A model generated the notes under the pieces. The model searched no databases. It worked only from the letters and a program-made list of their open reading frames with translations, and was not told the DNA's origin. A DNA stretch of 64,000 bases from Viola odorata (taxonomy: Eukaryota; Streptophyta; Magnoliopsida; Malpighiales; Violaceae): contig OY829540.1 in the NCBI GenBank assembly GCA_963691705.1, positions 69,798,367-69,862,366 of the forward strand. The letters run 5' to 3'. Shown piece by piece: positions 23,585-36,420 of the stretch. Numbering within the stretch: the first letter of the stretch is position 1; each line of letters starts with the position of its first letter. The position numbers and the translations under genes were made by a program.

Positions 23585-24787
23585 ATGGATGACACTGAGG
23601 ATGATGCAAGGTACCCTGTAAATTCATATGCTATGAATCACCAGCAGGGTTATGGTTTGGCAAGTCGTGAAAAGCTTCCCGTGAGGAATGCACCTTATTC
23701 TAGGGTAGTTGGTAATCAGTATGCTGATGGTGATGATGACGATGATGAGGAAGAGGATGAAGAGGAGTTGGTAGTAGAGGAAGATGGAGAGAATAATCAG
23801 AGTAATGGTATCAGGTATGTAGGCAAGGATGCGGATGATGGTGAGGATGATGATGATGATGAAGATGACGATGAAGATATTGACGAAGAAGACGGGGAGG
23901 GTGATAATCAGAAGGGTTATGATCGAAGGATTGATGAGGATAACTTAGAAAGGCATCCAAAAAAGCGAAAGATTAAGAGTTTAGTTTCAAGTTACGAGTT
24001 TGCACCTCGTGCTCCCGCGTTGCCAGCAGGCCCAGCACCCCCAGCTGCCCCACCTAAACCCTCATATGCTGGCCGAAATCCTCTTACTGATTGGAGTGAG
24101 CGTGAAACATTTGTTTTGCTTGAAGCTTGGGGTGGTAAGTTCTTGCAACGTGGGAGGAAGAGCCTTCGGTCTGAGGAATGGCAGGAAGTTGCGGAGAAGG
24201 TGTCCGAGACATCAAAGATAGAGCGGACAGACACACAATGCAGGAATCGTTTGGATACATTAAAGAAGAAGTACAAGAAGGAGAAGATTAGTGTGGCAGA
24301 GGCAGGTACTGATGCTACTAGATGGGTTTATTTCAAGAAGATGGATATGCTGATGTCGTTGTCTGCACAACAAGGTGGACTTTCTTGTGGCTTAGATTCT
24401 GGGGAGTATGTTTTTATGAACCCTAGAGTATATCTGAACCGTGCCAATGGCTTGGACGAAATGAGAGATAGCCCAGGGAATTCGGAATCAGCAGATGATG
24501 AGGATGTTTCGGATGGACTTCCTCCCAAGAAAAGGAAGTTTGAGAGAGAGCGAAATGAGGGGTCGTCCTCCTTGACGGTGCTTGCAGATTCTATTCAGAA
24601 ATTTAGTGATATTTATGAGAAAACTGAGAATAGTAAAAGGCAGCAGATGCTGGAACTTGAGAAGATGAGGATGGATTTCCATAGGGATTTGGAAACGCAA
24701 AGGAGGCAAATTATGGAAAGAGCACAAGCTGAGATCGCTAAAGTCCAGCATGAGAATGACATTTCTACTGATAATGGTAGCCTATAA
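23585..24787 (+). CDS. SIP1-clade trihelix transcription factor, ASIL-like
   Basis: Single exon, 400 aa from ATG at 23585; upstream codons in frame lack an ATG. In order: an Asp/Glu run at about residues 50-115 encoded by GAT/GAG repeats, a basic patch (PKKRKIK, about 125), a Pro/Ala linker, and a trihelix (Myb/SANT-like) domain at about 165-250 with the helix-anchoring tryptophans in LTDWSERETFVLLEAWGGKF and RSEEWQEVAEKV plus RTDTQCRNRLDTLKKKYKKE. Then come a second basic motif (PPKKRKFER) and a C-terminal coiled coil (KRQQMLELEKMRMDFHRDLE) typical of the SIP1 clade. It should be a nuclear GT-element DNA-binding protein; Arabidopsis ASIL1/2 repress seed-maturation genes. Closest by memory is the At3g14180 type. 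A donor-like site at about 23047 suggests a leader intron. Confidence 0.88.
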   Translation: MDDTEDDARYPVNSYAMNHQQGYGLASREKLPVRNAPYSRVVGNQYADGDDDDDEEEDEEELVVEEDGENNQSNGIRYVGKDADDGEDDDDDEDDDEDIDEEDGEGDNQKGYDRRIDEDNLERHPKKRKIKSLVSSYEFAPRAPALPAGPAPPAAPPKPSYAGRNPLTDWSERETFVLLEAWGGKFLQRGRKSLRSEEWQEVAEKVSETSKIERTDTQCRNRLDTLKKKYKKEKISVAEAGTDATRWVYFKKMDMLMSLSAQQGGLSCGLDSGEYVFMNPRVYLNRANGLDEMRDSPGNSESADDEDVSDGLPPKKRKFERERNEGSSSLTVLADSIQKFSDIYEKTENSKRQQMLELEKMRMDFHRDLETQRRQIMERAQAEIAKVQHENDISTDNGSL

Positions 24788-25632
24788 CTTATTCTAGACC
24801 TCTTTTCCTGTGTAACTTCAATTAGCAAGTTCACTTCTAGTTGTTGTATAATATCGGAGCCTTTTGCTTTTGTTTTTTCGTCCACTCTGTAAGGCAATTG
24901 AATTGCTAGCAAGATTGTATTAGTTATGATGGGAAGTAGTAATGATAACCCCCTTCAGGATCATCATGTCTAGAGTTGGCTATCTTTGTCCAGTTTTTCG
25001 TGCTCGTCTTGTTGTTCATAGATTGCCATTGCTGGGTACTTAACTGGATCTTGTGATGCCAATTAAGCCAAGTTCATGATAATTATGAGATATCTCATTC
25101 TTGTTTTCCTGCCATGGGTTAGAAAAGCTCGAAGGACGGTTGCATCCTAACCCCGGGACTTGAAAGTGCAAAGTGAATAATGTCACTGGTCCTGTCTCCT
25201 TCTTAGGTTCTGTTCCAGTTAGGAAAATGTCTGCATTGCAGTAATATCTTTTTTCTGTATCATATGGCTAGTGGGGGTGGTCCGGCTCCTTTCCGGTCCA
25301 ATTTCCCTCGCTGAAACAGTTTACTATGTTAAACCGACAGTGGGTGTGATGGTGTTTTGAATCTTTTGATAGCCCTAGAATCTGTATAAATTAAGGTGTC
25401 ATACAAATAGGGAAAACTTACATAAATTGTTACAATTCCACTAAATCAAGCTAATAAGGACAGGAAATGCTGTATTTCTGCATACATGTAATTGTGGTTT
25501 AGATTTTTAGGCCTAGAACCCAAAATAGCCAACAATTGGAAAAGCTTGATCAAGTTTGTTAAAATAGGAGCATTTGTGTAGCAAAATCCGCACATGCACT
25601 ATATATAATCAGGTCTCAAGTTCCCATTTTCA
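24788..25632. other. 3' flank of the trihelix gene
   Basis: This holds the trihelix 3' UTR and spacer before the convergent PPR transcription unit. No coding exon is supported. Confidence 0.4.
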
Positions 25633-27174
25633 TCAGTCTCGTTCTTTCAAGGTCCTACGGCTATAAGTCATCTCCTCCCATTCGCTCAAGTTTACTCCTG
25701 GAATCAACCAACCTCCCACTCCAAGCAGGTCTACCTGTGAGGAAACCAAACATATCAACAAACGTGCATGTAATACAGATATGTAAACTCATTTTTCACA
25801 CTCAAATGTGTCCAAATTTCCAAAAGATGGAGCAATAGATATCCATTCAAGTTTAGGAAAAAAGCATGCTATCTCCAAATTGGGCTGGGCGTATTGAAGG
25901 TCAGATTGCATTTTAGAACCTTTGGTACTATATTAATCTCAGTTCCATGTTCGCTCCTTAACTAGCAAGTAGGAAGTCATTAAGGTAATGCACTGAAAAA
26001 GGAATTCTGTTCGTCAATGGATAGTGTTTCTTACAGGAAAAACTTCCATCTAACGGTGGAAATGAGGAGCATAGGAATTAGGAACGTGCTGTGGTCTGCT
26101 GAGTGTGGGAATCTGGAACAGAGCTGCAGTTCCAGAGCCATCCAAGATAATGGAGTAGTTGTCCTTCGCTTGACTGGATCAACTGCTATACCTATAATAC
26201 AAATGATGTTTTTCAATGAGAAGTACAGTCAGGAAGCAAGAATCATTAAAAGCAAGCAAGGACCCCAATTCGTTGACTTAAAACTTTGGGCAAGGGGCAT
26301 AAATTGTAATCAATAACACAAACATGTACAATTACTAATGTCAGCATTACAAATCAATCTTTCATGCAAACTAATGGATTCAGAATAACATAATAATCAT
26401 CAAGATCATGTAAAGTAAAAGTTGTAAGCCAATGGATGATATGAGCTACACGTGCTCAAGGCTTAATAGAACCATCAGATCTAGAGAAGGAAAAAGAAAA
26501 GGAAAAAAAAAATGCTGTAACAAGCTGGGAGAGGGAAAGGAAAACAAAAATGAAGCTGAAACAAGCAGAGAGAGACACAAATAAATTTGGAAATGTTGGG
26601 CGAGGGAAAGAGAGAAATTCAGTTATATGTAGAGATGTATGTGAATCTAATGTAAACGTTAGGCATGAGCTGGAACAAACTAAACTGCAAAATTCTGCAG
26701 CTCAAACAGAGACTAGAGAGCAAAGGAAATGGAGATTTCAGATATCCAAACTCCAGTTTTTATGATGGATGGATGAAATGTCCCTTCCTACAATTTCCCC
26801 TTTCCCAAGCTGGGGTTTGGGGGAGGGGGTACTAGTCAAAGTTCACTTTTTGAGTTTATTCTACTTAGCTCTCCAGAGTCCTAGTTTCACCTATCACTAA
26901 TAAGCAGCTGTAATCCCGAATGAGTAGTACATCTGCCTCCTAGCCATCAACCGATACTTGGGCAGATTTATTTGCACATTATTGCATGCAAGTATGATGA
27001 AGGAAGCCTCTTACCATCTAAGTCCCCAGGTGTTGGCCCAACCTCATTATACAAAAGTTTACTAGAAACAAGGAATATGAAACACAACACTAAAGCAATA
27101 TGGGCATAAACAGTAGATGGAAGAGCTTCATGGTTGATTATTAATACTTACAGAAGAAGGAAGTTCAGACAACA
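25633..27174 (-). other. Probable 3'-UTR introns and exons of the PPR gene (or a small unassigned gene)
   Basis: Downstream of the PPR stop the minus strand shows ordered splice signals: a donor (cttct/gtaagt) after 27152, an exon at 27061-27015 (acceptor gtttctag, donor gatg/gtaaga), and an acceptor (cctcacag) before 25734. Read through these joins, the frame after the PPR stop stays open: KLLYNEVGPTPGDLDG then RPAWSGRLVDSRSKLERMGG and a stop. The last exon is also open in another frame. I recognise neither peptide. The simplest reading is a spliced 3' UTR; a readthrough or separate coding role is speculation. Confidence 0.4.
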
Positions 27175-29277
27175 TCAGTTCCCATTTACATGACAGTCAT
27201 GATCTTCATCAACCTTACCAACAGCTTCGAGAATTGAATAGTATGTGATGTGATCATATTCAAATCCCTTTGAATTCATTTCTTTCATTAGCTTCGCTGC
27301 CTCCTCAAACATACCACAACGACTCAGACAACCAAGAACAGTGTTGTAAGACACTGCATCTGGCTTAGCCATTGAAGTCTTCATTTTTGCAAACATTTCA
27401 AGTGTCTGAGTTGGGCCACTCGCCTTAGCCAAGCCATTTAGGATAATGTTATGTGAGTTTAAGTCTGGAGCACAACCATTTTCTTCCATGGTCCTAAGCA
27501 AGGAGTGTGCTTCATTTATCATACCAGCCCTCACCATTCCTGACATGAGTGCATTGTAAGTATACACATTAGGATTGCATCCAAGTTTCTTCATCTCATT
27601 GAAAAGATCTACAGCTTCAGTGAAACGGCCACTCTTTCCAAACTGTTTGATCATTACTGCATATACACGAGCACTTGAGCATCCACAATTCTCTTTCAAC
27701 TCCAGAAATAACTCATATGCAGCTTCATACCGCTTTGCCTTTCCAAGACTATTAATCAGGCTGCAGTAGGCAGCTGGACAAGGAGGAAAACCCTTTTCAT
27801 CCATCTCTTCAAGAAGCATTAAGGCTTTCTCAATTCTGTTTGCTTTGCAAAAGCCATCAATAAGAATTGAATAAGTAAATGAGCTAGGCGTGATGCCATC
27901 TGCCCTCATCTTCTCAAACCATGAAACAGCCTCAGAAACTGGAGCTTTGGATTCAAATATGGACTTAATGACGGTGTTATATGTTACTACAGTTGGGGTG
28001 CACTTCCATGACCCCATTAGGTCAAAAAGTCTAAGTACATCTTCCAAGCGACCAGCTTTGCCCAAAATGTTAATCAAATTATTTATGAGCACTGTATCAG
28101 GCTTAAAACCATCTCTTAGCATATTTGAGAATACAGTATAAGCATCTTCAACCTTCCCAGAGTTTCCAAGCCCCTTAATCAACTCTGTATAAGTAAAGAC
28201 AGTTGGAGCACAACCTTTACTTTTCATCTCCTGGACCAAACTCAAAGCTTTCTCAACTCCGCCTGCCTTGAAGTAAATTCCCAACAAGGTGGTATAGATC
28301 TTCTCTGTGGGATGTAAACCATTATCCTTCATCTCATCAAATAGTCTTACAGCAGAATCATCACGACCTAATTTTCCAAATGCTGAAATAAGCGCACTAT
28401 ACGTTACAGTGTCTGGAAAACAGTTTTCATCATTACACATCTCATTATAAAGCTCATGGACTTTTTCATGATGTCCTTCTTGCATCAACATCAAGATCAT
28501 AGAGTTATAGGTACTTGTTGTTGGTTTGCACTTGCGACTCTTTATCTGGTAAAAAGCAGACAATGCCTTGTTCACCATCTTGGCTCTGCCCAGTATTTTA
28601 ACAATTTCAGACAAATCAGCTGGGCCAATAATGCATGCACTCCTAACCATGTCTTGGATTGTCTTCCACACCGCACCAACTATCCCAGCTTCATCCAAAC
28701 AACGGATTAAAGCCATGTAAGTAGCACAATCATGCTCAAAGTTTCTCCTTTTCCCAACCCACTTGAAAAATTGCATTTTCACATTAATGTCAACATCTAT
28801 CTTCATTACCTCATGGACTAATCGATGATCCACTTTCAGCTTTAACACTTCCAAAGCCTTTTCGGCATCAGGTCCCCACTTGAATATCTTCAAAATCCTT
28901 ATGAATCGCTCATCCAATATCCGAACCGAAGGGTCCCTCCTTGAAACACTTCTATACACAGGCAAGTTTTGACTTTCATCATCTTTTGGACTGGCCAACT
29001 TGAACATTTGGACTATTTCATTATCTGTTAACATCAACCAAATAATTACATGACCACTTTTTTTTATTATACACATGAAACAAACACAGATTTATCAAAT
29101 CCCATCAGTAAATAAGTAATAAATACACTAATTAAAACTACCAACAAAAGAAAAAGAACTAGATAACCAGTGCAACAAACACTATCAGAGTAATGCGTCA
29201 CCTGTTTGCTTAATTCTCTGAGAGAAATGAGGTACAGACGATATCGATCTCTTCGAAACAACAAATCTCAGGGCCAT
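27175..29277 (-). CDS. P-class pentatricopeptide repeat protein, At3g16010 orthologue
   Basis: Exon 1 (29277-29202) and exon 2 (29024-27175) join as ACAG/AT for 1926 nt and 641 aa. The N-terminus MALRFVVSKRSISSVPHFSQ is basic and Ser-rich, a likely mitochondrial presequence. Then come NEIVQMFKLA, DPSVRILDERFIRILKIFKW and a long array of about 13 35-residue PPR motifs (for example TYSALISAFGKLGRDDSAVR, TYTELIKGLGNSGKVEDAYT, TYSILIDGFCKANRIEKALM), with no E or DYW tail. P-class PPR proteins bind organellar RNA in a base-specific way and act in processing, stability or translation; the target of this one is unknown. The match to Arabidopsis At3g16010 is strong along the whole length, including the C-terminal EYDHITYYSILEAVGKVDE. 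In Arabidopsis that gene sits beside MFP1, as it nearly does here. Confidence 0.93.
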
Positions 29278-31819
29278 CGAATAATATTTGCCGCTAAATA
29301 TTCAAACTTTAGCTACCCAATTGGATTCTGTCTCCACCAAGAGGACAGAGATATCACATAAAACTAACTACAAAACCAACAATAGAAGTATCAATATCTA
29401 ACATAAAACACCCTAAAATGTTCTGGTGTAAGTTTAGAAATCAAAAGCACAAGATAAAATTACAGAATGCAAGCAGATAAGATTACAAATTATAAAATAC
29501 GATATTGATTTCTTCGAAACAACAAATCTCAGACTGTAGCTACCCAATTGGATTCTTTCCTCACCAAGACAACAGGGTATGACATAACACAACCTACAAA
29601 ACGAACAGTAGCAGTATCGATATTTACACGTAAAACATTACTTGTTGCAACAAGCTAAAATGTTCTGATGTGAGTTTAGAAATGAAAAGCACAAGATAAA
29701 ATTACGCAACGCAAGCAGATGAATGAGAGACTACGGAGAGATTAGACAAAAGATAGTACCTTGATATAATGGGTGAAGCTTTGTAACTAAGAAGCTATGT
29801 AAATGAGTTCTTTTGCTCGACATCAGTCATCAGTTCACCGCCTACGCCTACAACAATCTGAAATACTGCCCAACTGGTTGCCTGGTTGGTGCCTCAGACA
29901 CAGAATTAATAAACGACGTGTCATCCGTAATAGAGGAATGTTCGGCCACCTATAAAAAAAGCTCTACCTTAGCGAACGTCTTGTCGCCCGATTGTAATTG
30001 GCATTTTTTTCCCCTTTGGATTGGCTTTGCTATTCTGCTGGCCCGGACGCTTGAATCTATTTGCACCGCAAACAACCGAAGATCTGAGTAAAAGTAGGTA
30101 ACAGAAGGGGGTGGGATTGCAGTTTTTATTAGTGAGGGCAAGCAGCTTTCATTTTTTATCAATATTTAAGTGTTATCAGAAAAAAAAAGCTTGTAGTCAT
30201 ATTTATAAAAACATCCAATATAAATTCTATAATTTCTTACAAACTGTAAAGTTCTTAACATAATTTATCGTAAATTAAAGCTCCCAATCAACAGCCTGAA
30301 CTTCAAGGAAATTACAGTCTCTTCATTTTTTTAATTGTTTTAATGCTTATACCGTCTCTGTAAAAATATATACATAATAAAACATTAATAACTATTAAAA
30401 CTACACAGTTAAAAATATATTTCTCATGATTATACCTCTCGTCTTTATTAATTGACTTTCTGAAATAGTAGATAAACTTAAAATAATAATTTTTGGACAA
30501 TGTAATTTTCAATTTACCCATTTTTTATAATATACCATCATACCAAATTAATTAGTTGGGTAAAAAAAAACTACGACAGAAGGGAGAAGCCGTAATTATG
30601 ACTCAAAACGATAGTTAATTTTAATCACGTTTTCAGTAGGAAAATGACAATTATTGAAAACCAGAGGAAATATTTTCTAAAATTATTAAAATATAATCCA
30701 CATTTGTAAGTGTTTTCGTAACTAGACCGAACTAGTTAGTTTAAACCAGAAGACCTTTTATGTAAGAAACCAAGGTTAAAGGACTGAACCCTAAATTGTT
30801 AAACAAGTCAAATCGTGGACAAGCTCATTTCACCACTGCATTTATCCAACCCTCCGTCACATTCGTACAAGAAGAAAATCCGTGTGTTTGCATAATTTTC
30901 TTAGCAAAGATCGATTTTCCAGCATTTAACAATAATGAGGTGACACATGATTTTGCTGTAATCTACAACATGAATTGACTTGGAGTCCTACGCCACCACA
31001 TTGGCATTCAATTGGAAACTCTGTCCAACGTTACCTTGTCAATTGTATAATATCGCCCCAATCTTTGAGTATCAATTTTCTCAAAAACAAAAAATCCTAA
31101 AACAATATTAAACCATAGACAATTACGAACCCTGAGCGATCCAACTAATGAATGAATCGCTGCGATTACAGTCTCGCATCCCTGACTCCAAAGAACACGG
31201 AGAAGAATATTACAATAGATGAATATGGAGCTTAGATGCACATTCATATGGCGCATGCATATCCATCTTTAAACACAGGTTATATTCACAAATATAATTT
31301 CCCATCTCAGTGCTTAGAATGCTCGATTAAAGATCATGACAAACAAATTGTGACACATTACTCTTAAGAAACTCACGAACCAGCTATCAAATTAAACAAA
31401 ATGTGACACTATCATTTAGAATTATATAATAATAATCACGTCAAAATCAAGACTGTTCATATCCGACAATCAGGGGAAATCCTACAACAAGCCATAAAAA
31501 AGAAAGACGGAAGTGAATAATACTTGAACCATTAAAGAAGAGCAGATTTTGGCCTTGCCCCAGCAACACCATGAGAGAAGGGGACAGACCGGTGAGAAGT
31601 CTTCCAATTCTCCGAAAAACCCTTTCCTTAAAAAAACTGGATTCTAGACTCTTGAATAAAATTTGGTGGACCAAGCAATAGAAAAGGCCTTACCGGAAAC
31701 AAAGTCGCCATCAATTGTCTATAATGCCTTTGCTAAGGGTGGGCCACCGAAGAGTTCACCTCAGGCTTGAAATAATTCTTATACATATGAACTAAATCCT
31801 CCAACAACACACTAATAAA
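29278..31819. other. PPR leader/promoter and HSP70 3' flank
   Basis: A donor-like site (atcaag/gtacta) near 29758 suggests a PPR leader intron reaching to about 29.3 kb. A short sequence near 29460-29540 repeats one at 29240-29320 (CTTCGAAACAACAAATCTCA), a local duplication. The rest, apart from the MITE at 30435, is AT-rich spacer plus the HSP70 3' UTR from about 31.4 kb. Confidence 0.4.
30435..30670. mobile_element. Stowaway-type MITE, inverted relative of the 20.46-kb copy
   Basis: It starts CCTCTCGTCTTTATTAATTG and ends ...AATTATTGAAAACCAGAGGA with TA on each side. Its interior is the reverse complement of that at 20459-20718, so both come from one family. Confidence 0.65.
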
Positions 31820-34800
31820 TTATGCAGTTGGCTCCTTGTCAGTTTCCATTGGTTCTCCAGAATGTGGAACCTCCCCATTGTCGGCCTCAGTATTCTTGTT
31901 GTGGGCAGGGCTGCCCTGGGACTGTTCACTTCCTTGATGAGGAGGAGTGGCAGGGGTTTCAGGAGTAGCTGGTTTGGCAGGTTTTGGTTTCATCATTATC
32001 GGACGGCACACCCTACACAAACAGCAGCCACACATCAGTTTCCAGATAATAGCACAACAACCAAGACAAAGCAACAGCAGAAGAATTTCCATTCAAGTTT
32101 TTTTCCCTTTAATTGTATTTTCCCGAGCTCCACAAAGCTGAATCAAGTACTAGTGATGTAAAACTTCATCCATGACAAATTTTCAGGCCATTTTTGGAAA
32201 AAAGGCAATAAGCATGTCGATGACAAAACTTGAACTTCAGATAAAGAAAAAGAAGCACACAACAAAAAGGGTAATGAGGAAAAATAGAACACCTGTCAAT
32301 TGCTTCTGCCTTCCTCCTCACATCAGCTGACAGTAGTACAGGAGGAGCAAATTTGGGAAGAGAATCCTGCTGTTGTTTTTTCTCTCTCAACCAGGCTTCT
32401 GCTTCCGCACACTCATTTAACACCTAGAAAGACCAGGATAAAAATCAAATAAATACATACAAGTGCAACCAGGAAACAGGCAGCATTGAAATATAAAGAG
32501 ACAAGATTCTCTATATCCAATCTTGACAAAAATAAAAGAGAGTATTCAAATACCTTCTGTTTTTCAGCCATATCAATATGATCAAATTTAGGATCATTTG
32601 ACACTGCTACCTCTCTATAGCTATTAACACAGTAAACTAGCTGATCAATCACAGATCCCCTTTCAGAGTACTCCTTGTAGCGCTCTTCAATAGGATCACC
32701 TTGCTGCAGTTTTACATAACATTAGATTGGCACAGAAACACTTGGGACTTAAAAGTGTGGAACTGAGGAAAAGACAACTAGCAGCTATGGATGCAAGACA
32801 AGAGATGGTTTTGTACCTTCTTGAGCTCTTCCAGCTTTGCAATGTAAACTCCTTTGGTCTCATCCTCCCCATCTTCATACAACCAATCTTCTGTTTCTTG
32901 TAACTTCGCCAAGAACTCCTCCTTCTCAGGTTCAGTAACAAACTCCTGATATTTGTCATTAAGCTGGATATAGAGAATGAGTATTAGTACGAGTGCCACT
33001 AAAAATGTCATGCATCACAACTGCAACCAAGCATTTACCTTATTCCTCATTTCATAAACATAAGCTTCTACAGCATTTTTCTTGTCCTTGGTTTCTTCCA
33101 TCACTCGATCTTGTAGTGCCATCTCAAACTCCTTTTCAACAGCTTTCTGAACGTCAGCAGGTGACATTGCACCATACACATGCTCAGAAACATGAATGTT
33201 GGTTTTCTTTACTTTCTTCTTTGGAGCCTCAGCAGCCTGAAAGCCATAAGATCACAAAATAGTTAAGGGGTAATTATATTATACATAACTGCATATAGAA
33301 CAATGATATACACCTGCCCCTGGATTAAGGCACCTTACCTTGGTGTCAGTTTCCATTTGTGTGGGCTTTTCCCCACTGTTGGGATCACCATTTTCAACGC
33401 CAGAGGAGTCTTCAGACCCTTTAGCATCTTGCATGTTAACATCTGCTTCATTGGTACTGGAAGCATTAGCATCACTTGGAGCTTCATCAGTATCCATCTT
33501 GGTAGCTTCCTTTGCTGGCTCTTTTGTGACAGGCACAGCAACCTCCTCCTCTTCTAATAGCTGATGCACGCATCAAATAAGTTATGACCCTTTCCAACAA
33601 AAAACTCTTGCCTGCTAAAAGAAGAAAGCGTTATTCAGGACTTACTGTTGCTGACTCCACAGATACAATCCCATGAAGATTGAGGCGAGCTTTCACCTTC
33701 ACTTTCGCCCGTTCGCCTTTCGTAGCTTGGAAGGGACCAATCTACACACACCACACCAAAATATTAAACAGTCGTCACATAACATTAACAAGGTCATCAC
33801 TGAACAGGACAAGCCACCATCCTACCGTATAAGTGCTGATCTTTGCTGGTGCTTGCAACTCACTCACATCAGAATATTGTACATCGACTGTAAATGTCCC
33901 CGACCTGAAGAATGTCAGAGCCTTTGTGCTGGGTATGGGATTTCCCTTTGGGAAAACAAGAGTGCTTTGCTGATTCTCAACAGCCCCATTGTCAGAATCA
34001 GGAGCAGGACCTTTCCATGATAAAGAAATTGAAAATGGAAAGCTCTCATTGACCTGTGGGACAAACAGTTCAAATTTATATAACAAACCCAGACAGCCGA
34101 TGCAGATTGGTATTGAACAGAAAGAAGTGTGTTAAAAAGGAAATAAACTGAACTCACTGTAGACCATGAGGCCATGACAAAGATCATCTTATCGACCGGG
34201 AAACAGTTTACTGTACAGGAAAAAAAAGTAGAAGCAAATATTTACCTGGAACTCTCGCACTTTGAATGTAGGACTGAGGATTGCACACTCCAAAGCACAA
34301 CCCCTCGCAACACATTCACTAGCATTCATTGTACGTCTAGGCTCCTTGCCGAAGAATTCAGTTAATATCTTGATTATGGCAGGAACTCGAGAACCAGAAC
34401 CAACAACTTCGACAGTATGCACATCCTCTACTGAAAGCCCAGCATCCTGAAGTGCCTTCTCCAAAGGCCTCCTCACTCGTTCCAAAATCAGATTACCAAT
34501 TTGCTCCATTTCATCTCTCTTGATGAAGCCTCTAACATCCTTCTCTTCCATTAAGCATTCAATATTGAGAGGTGCCTCAGGGTTAGCACTAAGAATCTTC
34601 TTCAGCTTCTCACAAGCAGACCTGAGCCTAAGACAGGCCCTGGCATTTTGGTAAACATCAATCTTATACTCTACCTTGAACTTTTCAGCAAAGTGGTGGA
34701 ACAAGACATCATCAAAGTCTCTGCCACCCAAAGACCTATCAAAAGCATGAGATAAGATCTTCACTTGTCCTTTCTTGAAACCCGCAATGCAAACCTGCAT

Positions 34801-35415
34801 GCTTGCATGTCCAATGTCAACAAAAGCAACATTCAATTGATCAGTCTCAGGCAAATCTGTCTTGTAAATACCATAAGCCAAAGCTGTGGCCGTTGTCTCA
34901 TGCATCAAACGTAGAGGATGCAATCCAGCAATCATTGCTGCATCCAAAACTGCCCTTCTTTGCAAATCAGTAAAATAAACTGGAATCCCAATGCAGCAAT
35001 CAACTACTGCTGTATTCAGATTCTTTTCAGCTATGACTTTCAAATCCGACAACACCATTGCCAAAAGTTGGGTGGGCGTAAACGTCCTCGCTTCACCCAA
35101 ATACCGCGCATGAATCAAAGGGAATCCATCAGGGCCTTCTGTGACTGAAAAAGGAAATGACTTGAGATCCCTTTGCAACTCAGGATCAGAGAATTGGCGG
35201 CCAATCAACCGCTTAATCTGAGAAATAGAATTCTTAGGGTTCATCATAGTTGTTGCAGCCCCAGCAGTCCCGATGAAGCGCTGCTTATCACCAAAGCATA
35301 CAATAGCAGGAGTCTCACGCTTTGATTCATCATTAAGAACGACGTCAATGCCTCTTTGCCTTGCAACAGCAACAAGGCAGTTCTCATTACCCAAATCGAA
35401 ACCTACCACGCTCAT
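31820..35415 (-). CDS. HSP70-14: HSP110/SSE-type heat shock protein 70 (HSP70-14/15)
   Basis: Nine exons: 35415-34246, 34053-33826, 33741-33646, 33560-33339, 33236-33039, 32963-32817, 32703-32554, 32423-32293, 32012-31820; total 2535 nt, 844 aa (Arabidopsis HSP70-14/15 about 831). Exon 1 alone encodes the whole nucleotide-binding domain: GFDLGNENCLVAVARQRG (phosphate 1), PVYFTDLQRRAVLDAA, DIGHASMQVCIAGFKKGQ (phosphate 2) and VEVVGSGSRVPAI (adenosine). The remaining exons carry the substrate-binding beta domain, a long acidic insert (about 500-570, Asp/Glu/Pro-rich) and a helical C-domain, as in HSP110, and the protein ends in a Pro-rich tail. No EEVD end and no transit peptide, so cytosolic/nuclear. 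HSP110 proteins act as nucleotide-exchange factors for HSP70 and hold unfolded clients. Paralogue number 14 versus 15 cannot be settled. Confidence 0.93.
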
Positions 35416-35471
35416 CTTTAATGAAAATTTACCGATTTATAGTAAATCGGTGCAGCGCCACTAAGTAAAAC

Positions 35472-36419
35472 CTGCATAAAAATGAGAAATAATTAGCCAA
35501 ATCTAACTGCATATAAGATACTAATCATAACACCTGACTAAATAAGATACTAACAAAACAATATGAATCATCAAATTCAAGATCAAAACATGGATTAATA
35601 TGATCCATTAACATAAATAATAACACCATTCAACCACACTAAGTCCATAGATTCACCAAGGAAAATGAGAAAAATGCAAATAAGACAGACAACAAACTAA
35701 CACACTGACACCAAAAAAACGCCAAGCGTTCAAATGACTTGAGTTCTCTGTTCATTCCATTAGAATACCATAACATCATAGCAAAGAACACACCAGCTAA
35801 GCAGCAATATATATTCCTCACGAAAACAAACTTGCTGACAAATAGGTTTTGAGTCACCTCCGCCCTTCACATGCCATTAAAACCATCATGCATGCAATTG
35901 CAAGATCCAGAAGACTAAACAAACTAGTATCTTCAACAGAGGGGAGAAAGGATATAGAAAATCCTTTCTAAAGCACCCCATTGCGCACAACTGTGAACAA
36001 CACCCAACAATTCTGAAAACGAAACACCCGCAATGCATGCGTAATATCACTAACCCCAAATTGACCATGAAACCACGAAGCGGCAATAAGACTAACACAA
36101 CCTAAACAAGCATAATAGTAGTCAATTACCCAGCAACACAACAAAACCAAATCAGAAGACCAAACTTTGTAGGTCATAAACATGGTAAAACAGTTCCAAA
36201 ACACCATAAACGTATCAACATCAAACCAAAAGAAAGCTACAACTAATCATAACAGCAAAAGCAACATGCTCCCACCATTAAAACAACTAGTACCACACAA
36301 TAAGCTGAATCTGAACCACACAAAAAGCGGAATCTGAAACTTACAGATCTAAACTGAATCTATCAAACAGGAAGCGAAAAGAGGCGATTGAGTGCGAGGA
36401 GATCGTGGACCATACATAC
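35472..36419 (-). promoter_or_regulatory. Leader intron of the HSP70 gene
   Basis: A strong donor (aaag/gtatgt) at 36420/36419 and an acceptor (ttttatgcag) ending at 35472 define a 948-bp intron 56 bases upstream of the ATG. Leader introns of this kind often raise expression in plants. No coding sequence is seen in it. Confidence 0.6.
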
Positions 36420-36420
36420 C

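Noticed and set aside
26017..26316. 99-codon plus-strand ORF between the trihelix and PPR genes
   Set aside because: No recognisable domain, and it overlaps intronic sequence of the inferred PPR 3' UTR.
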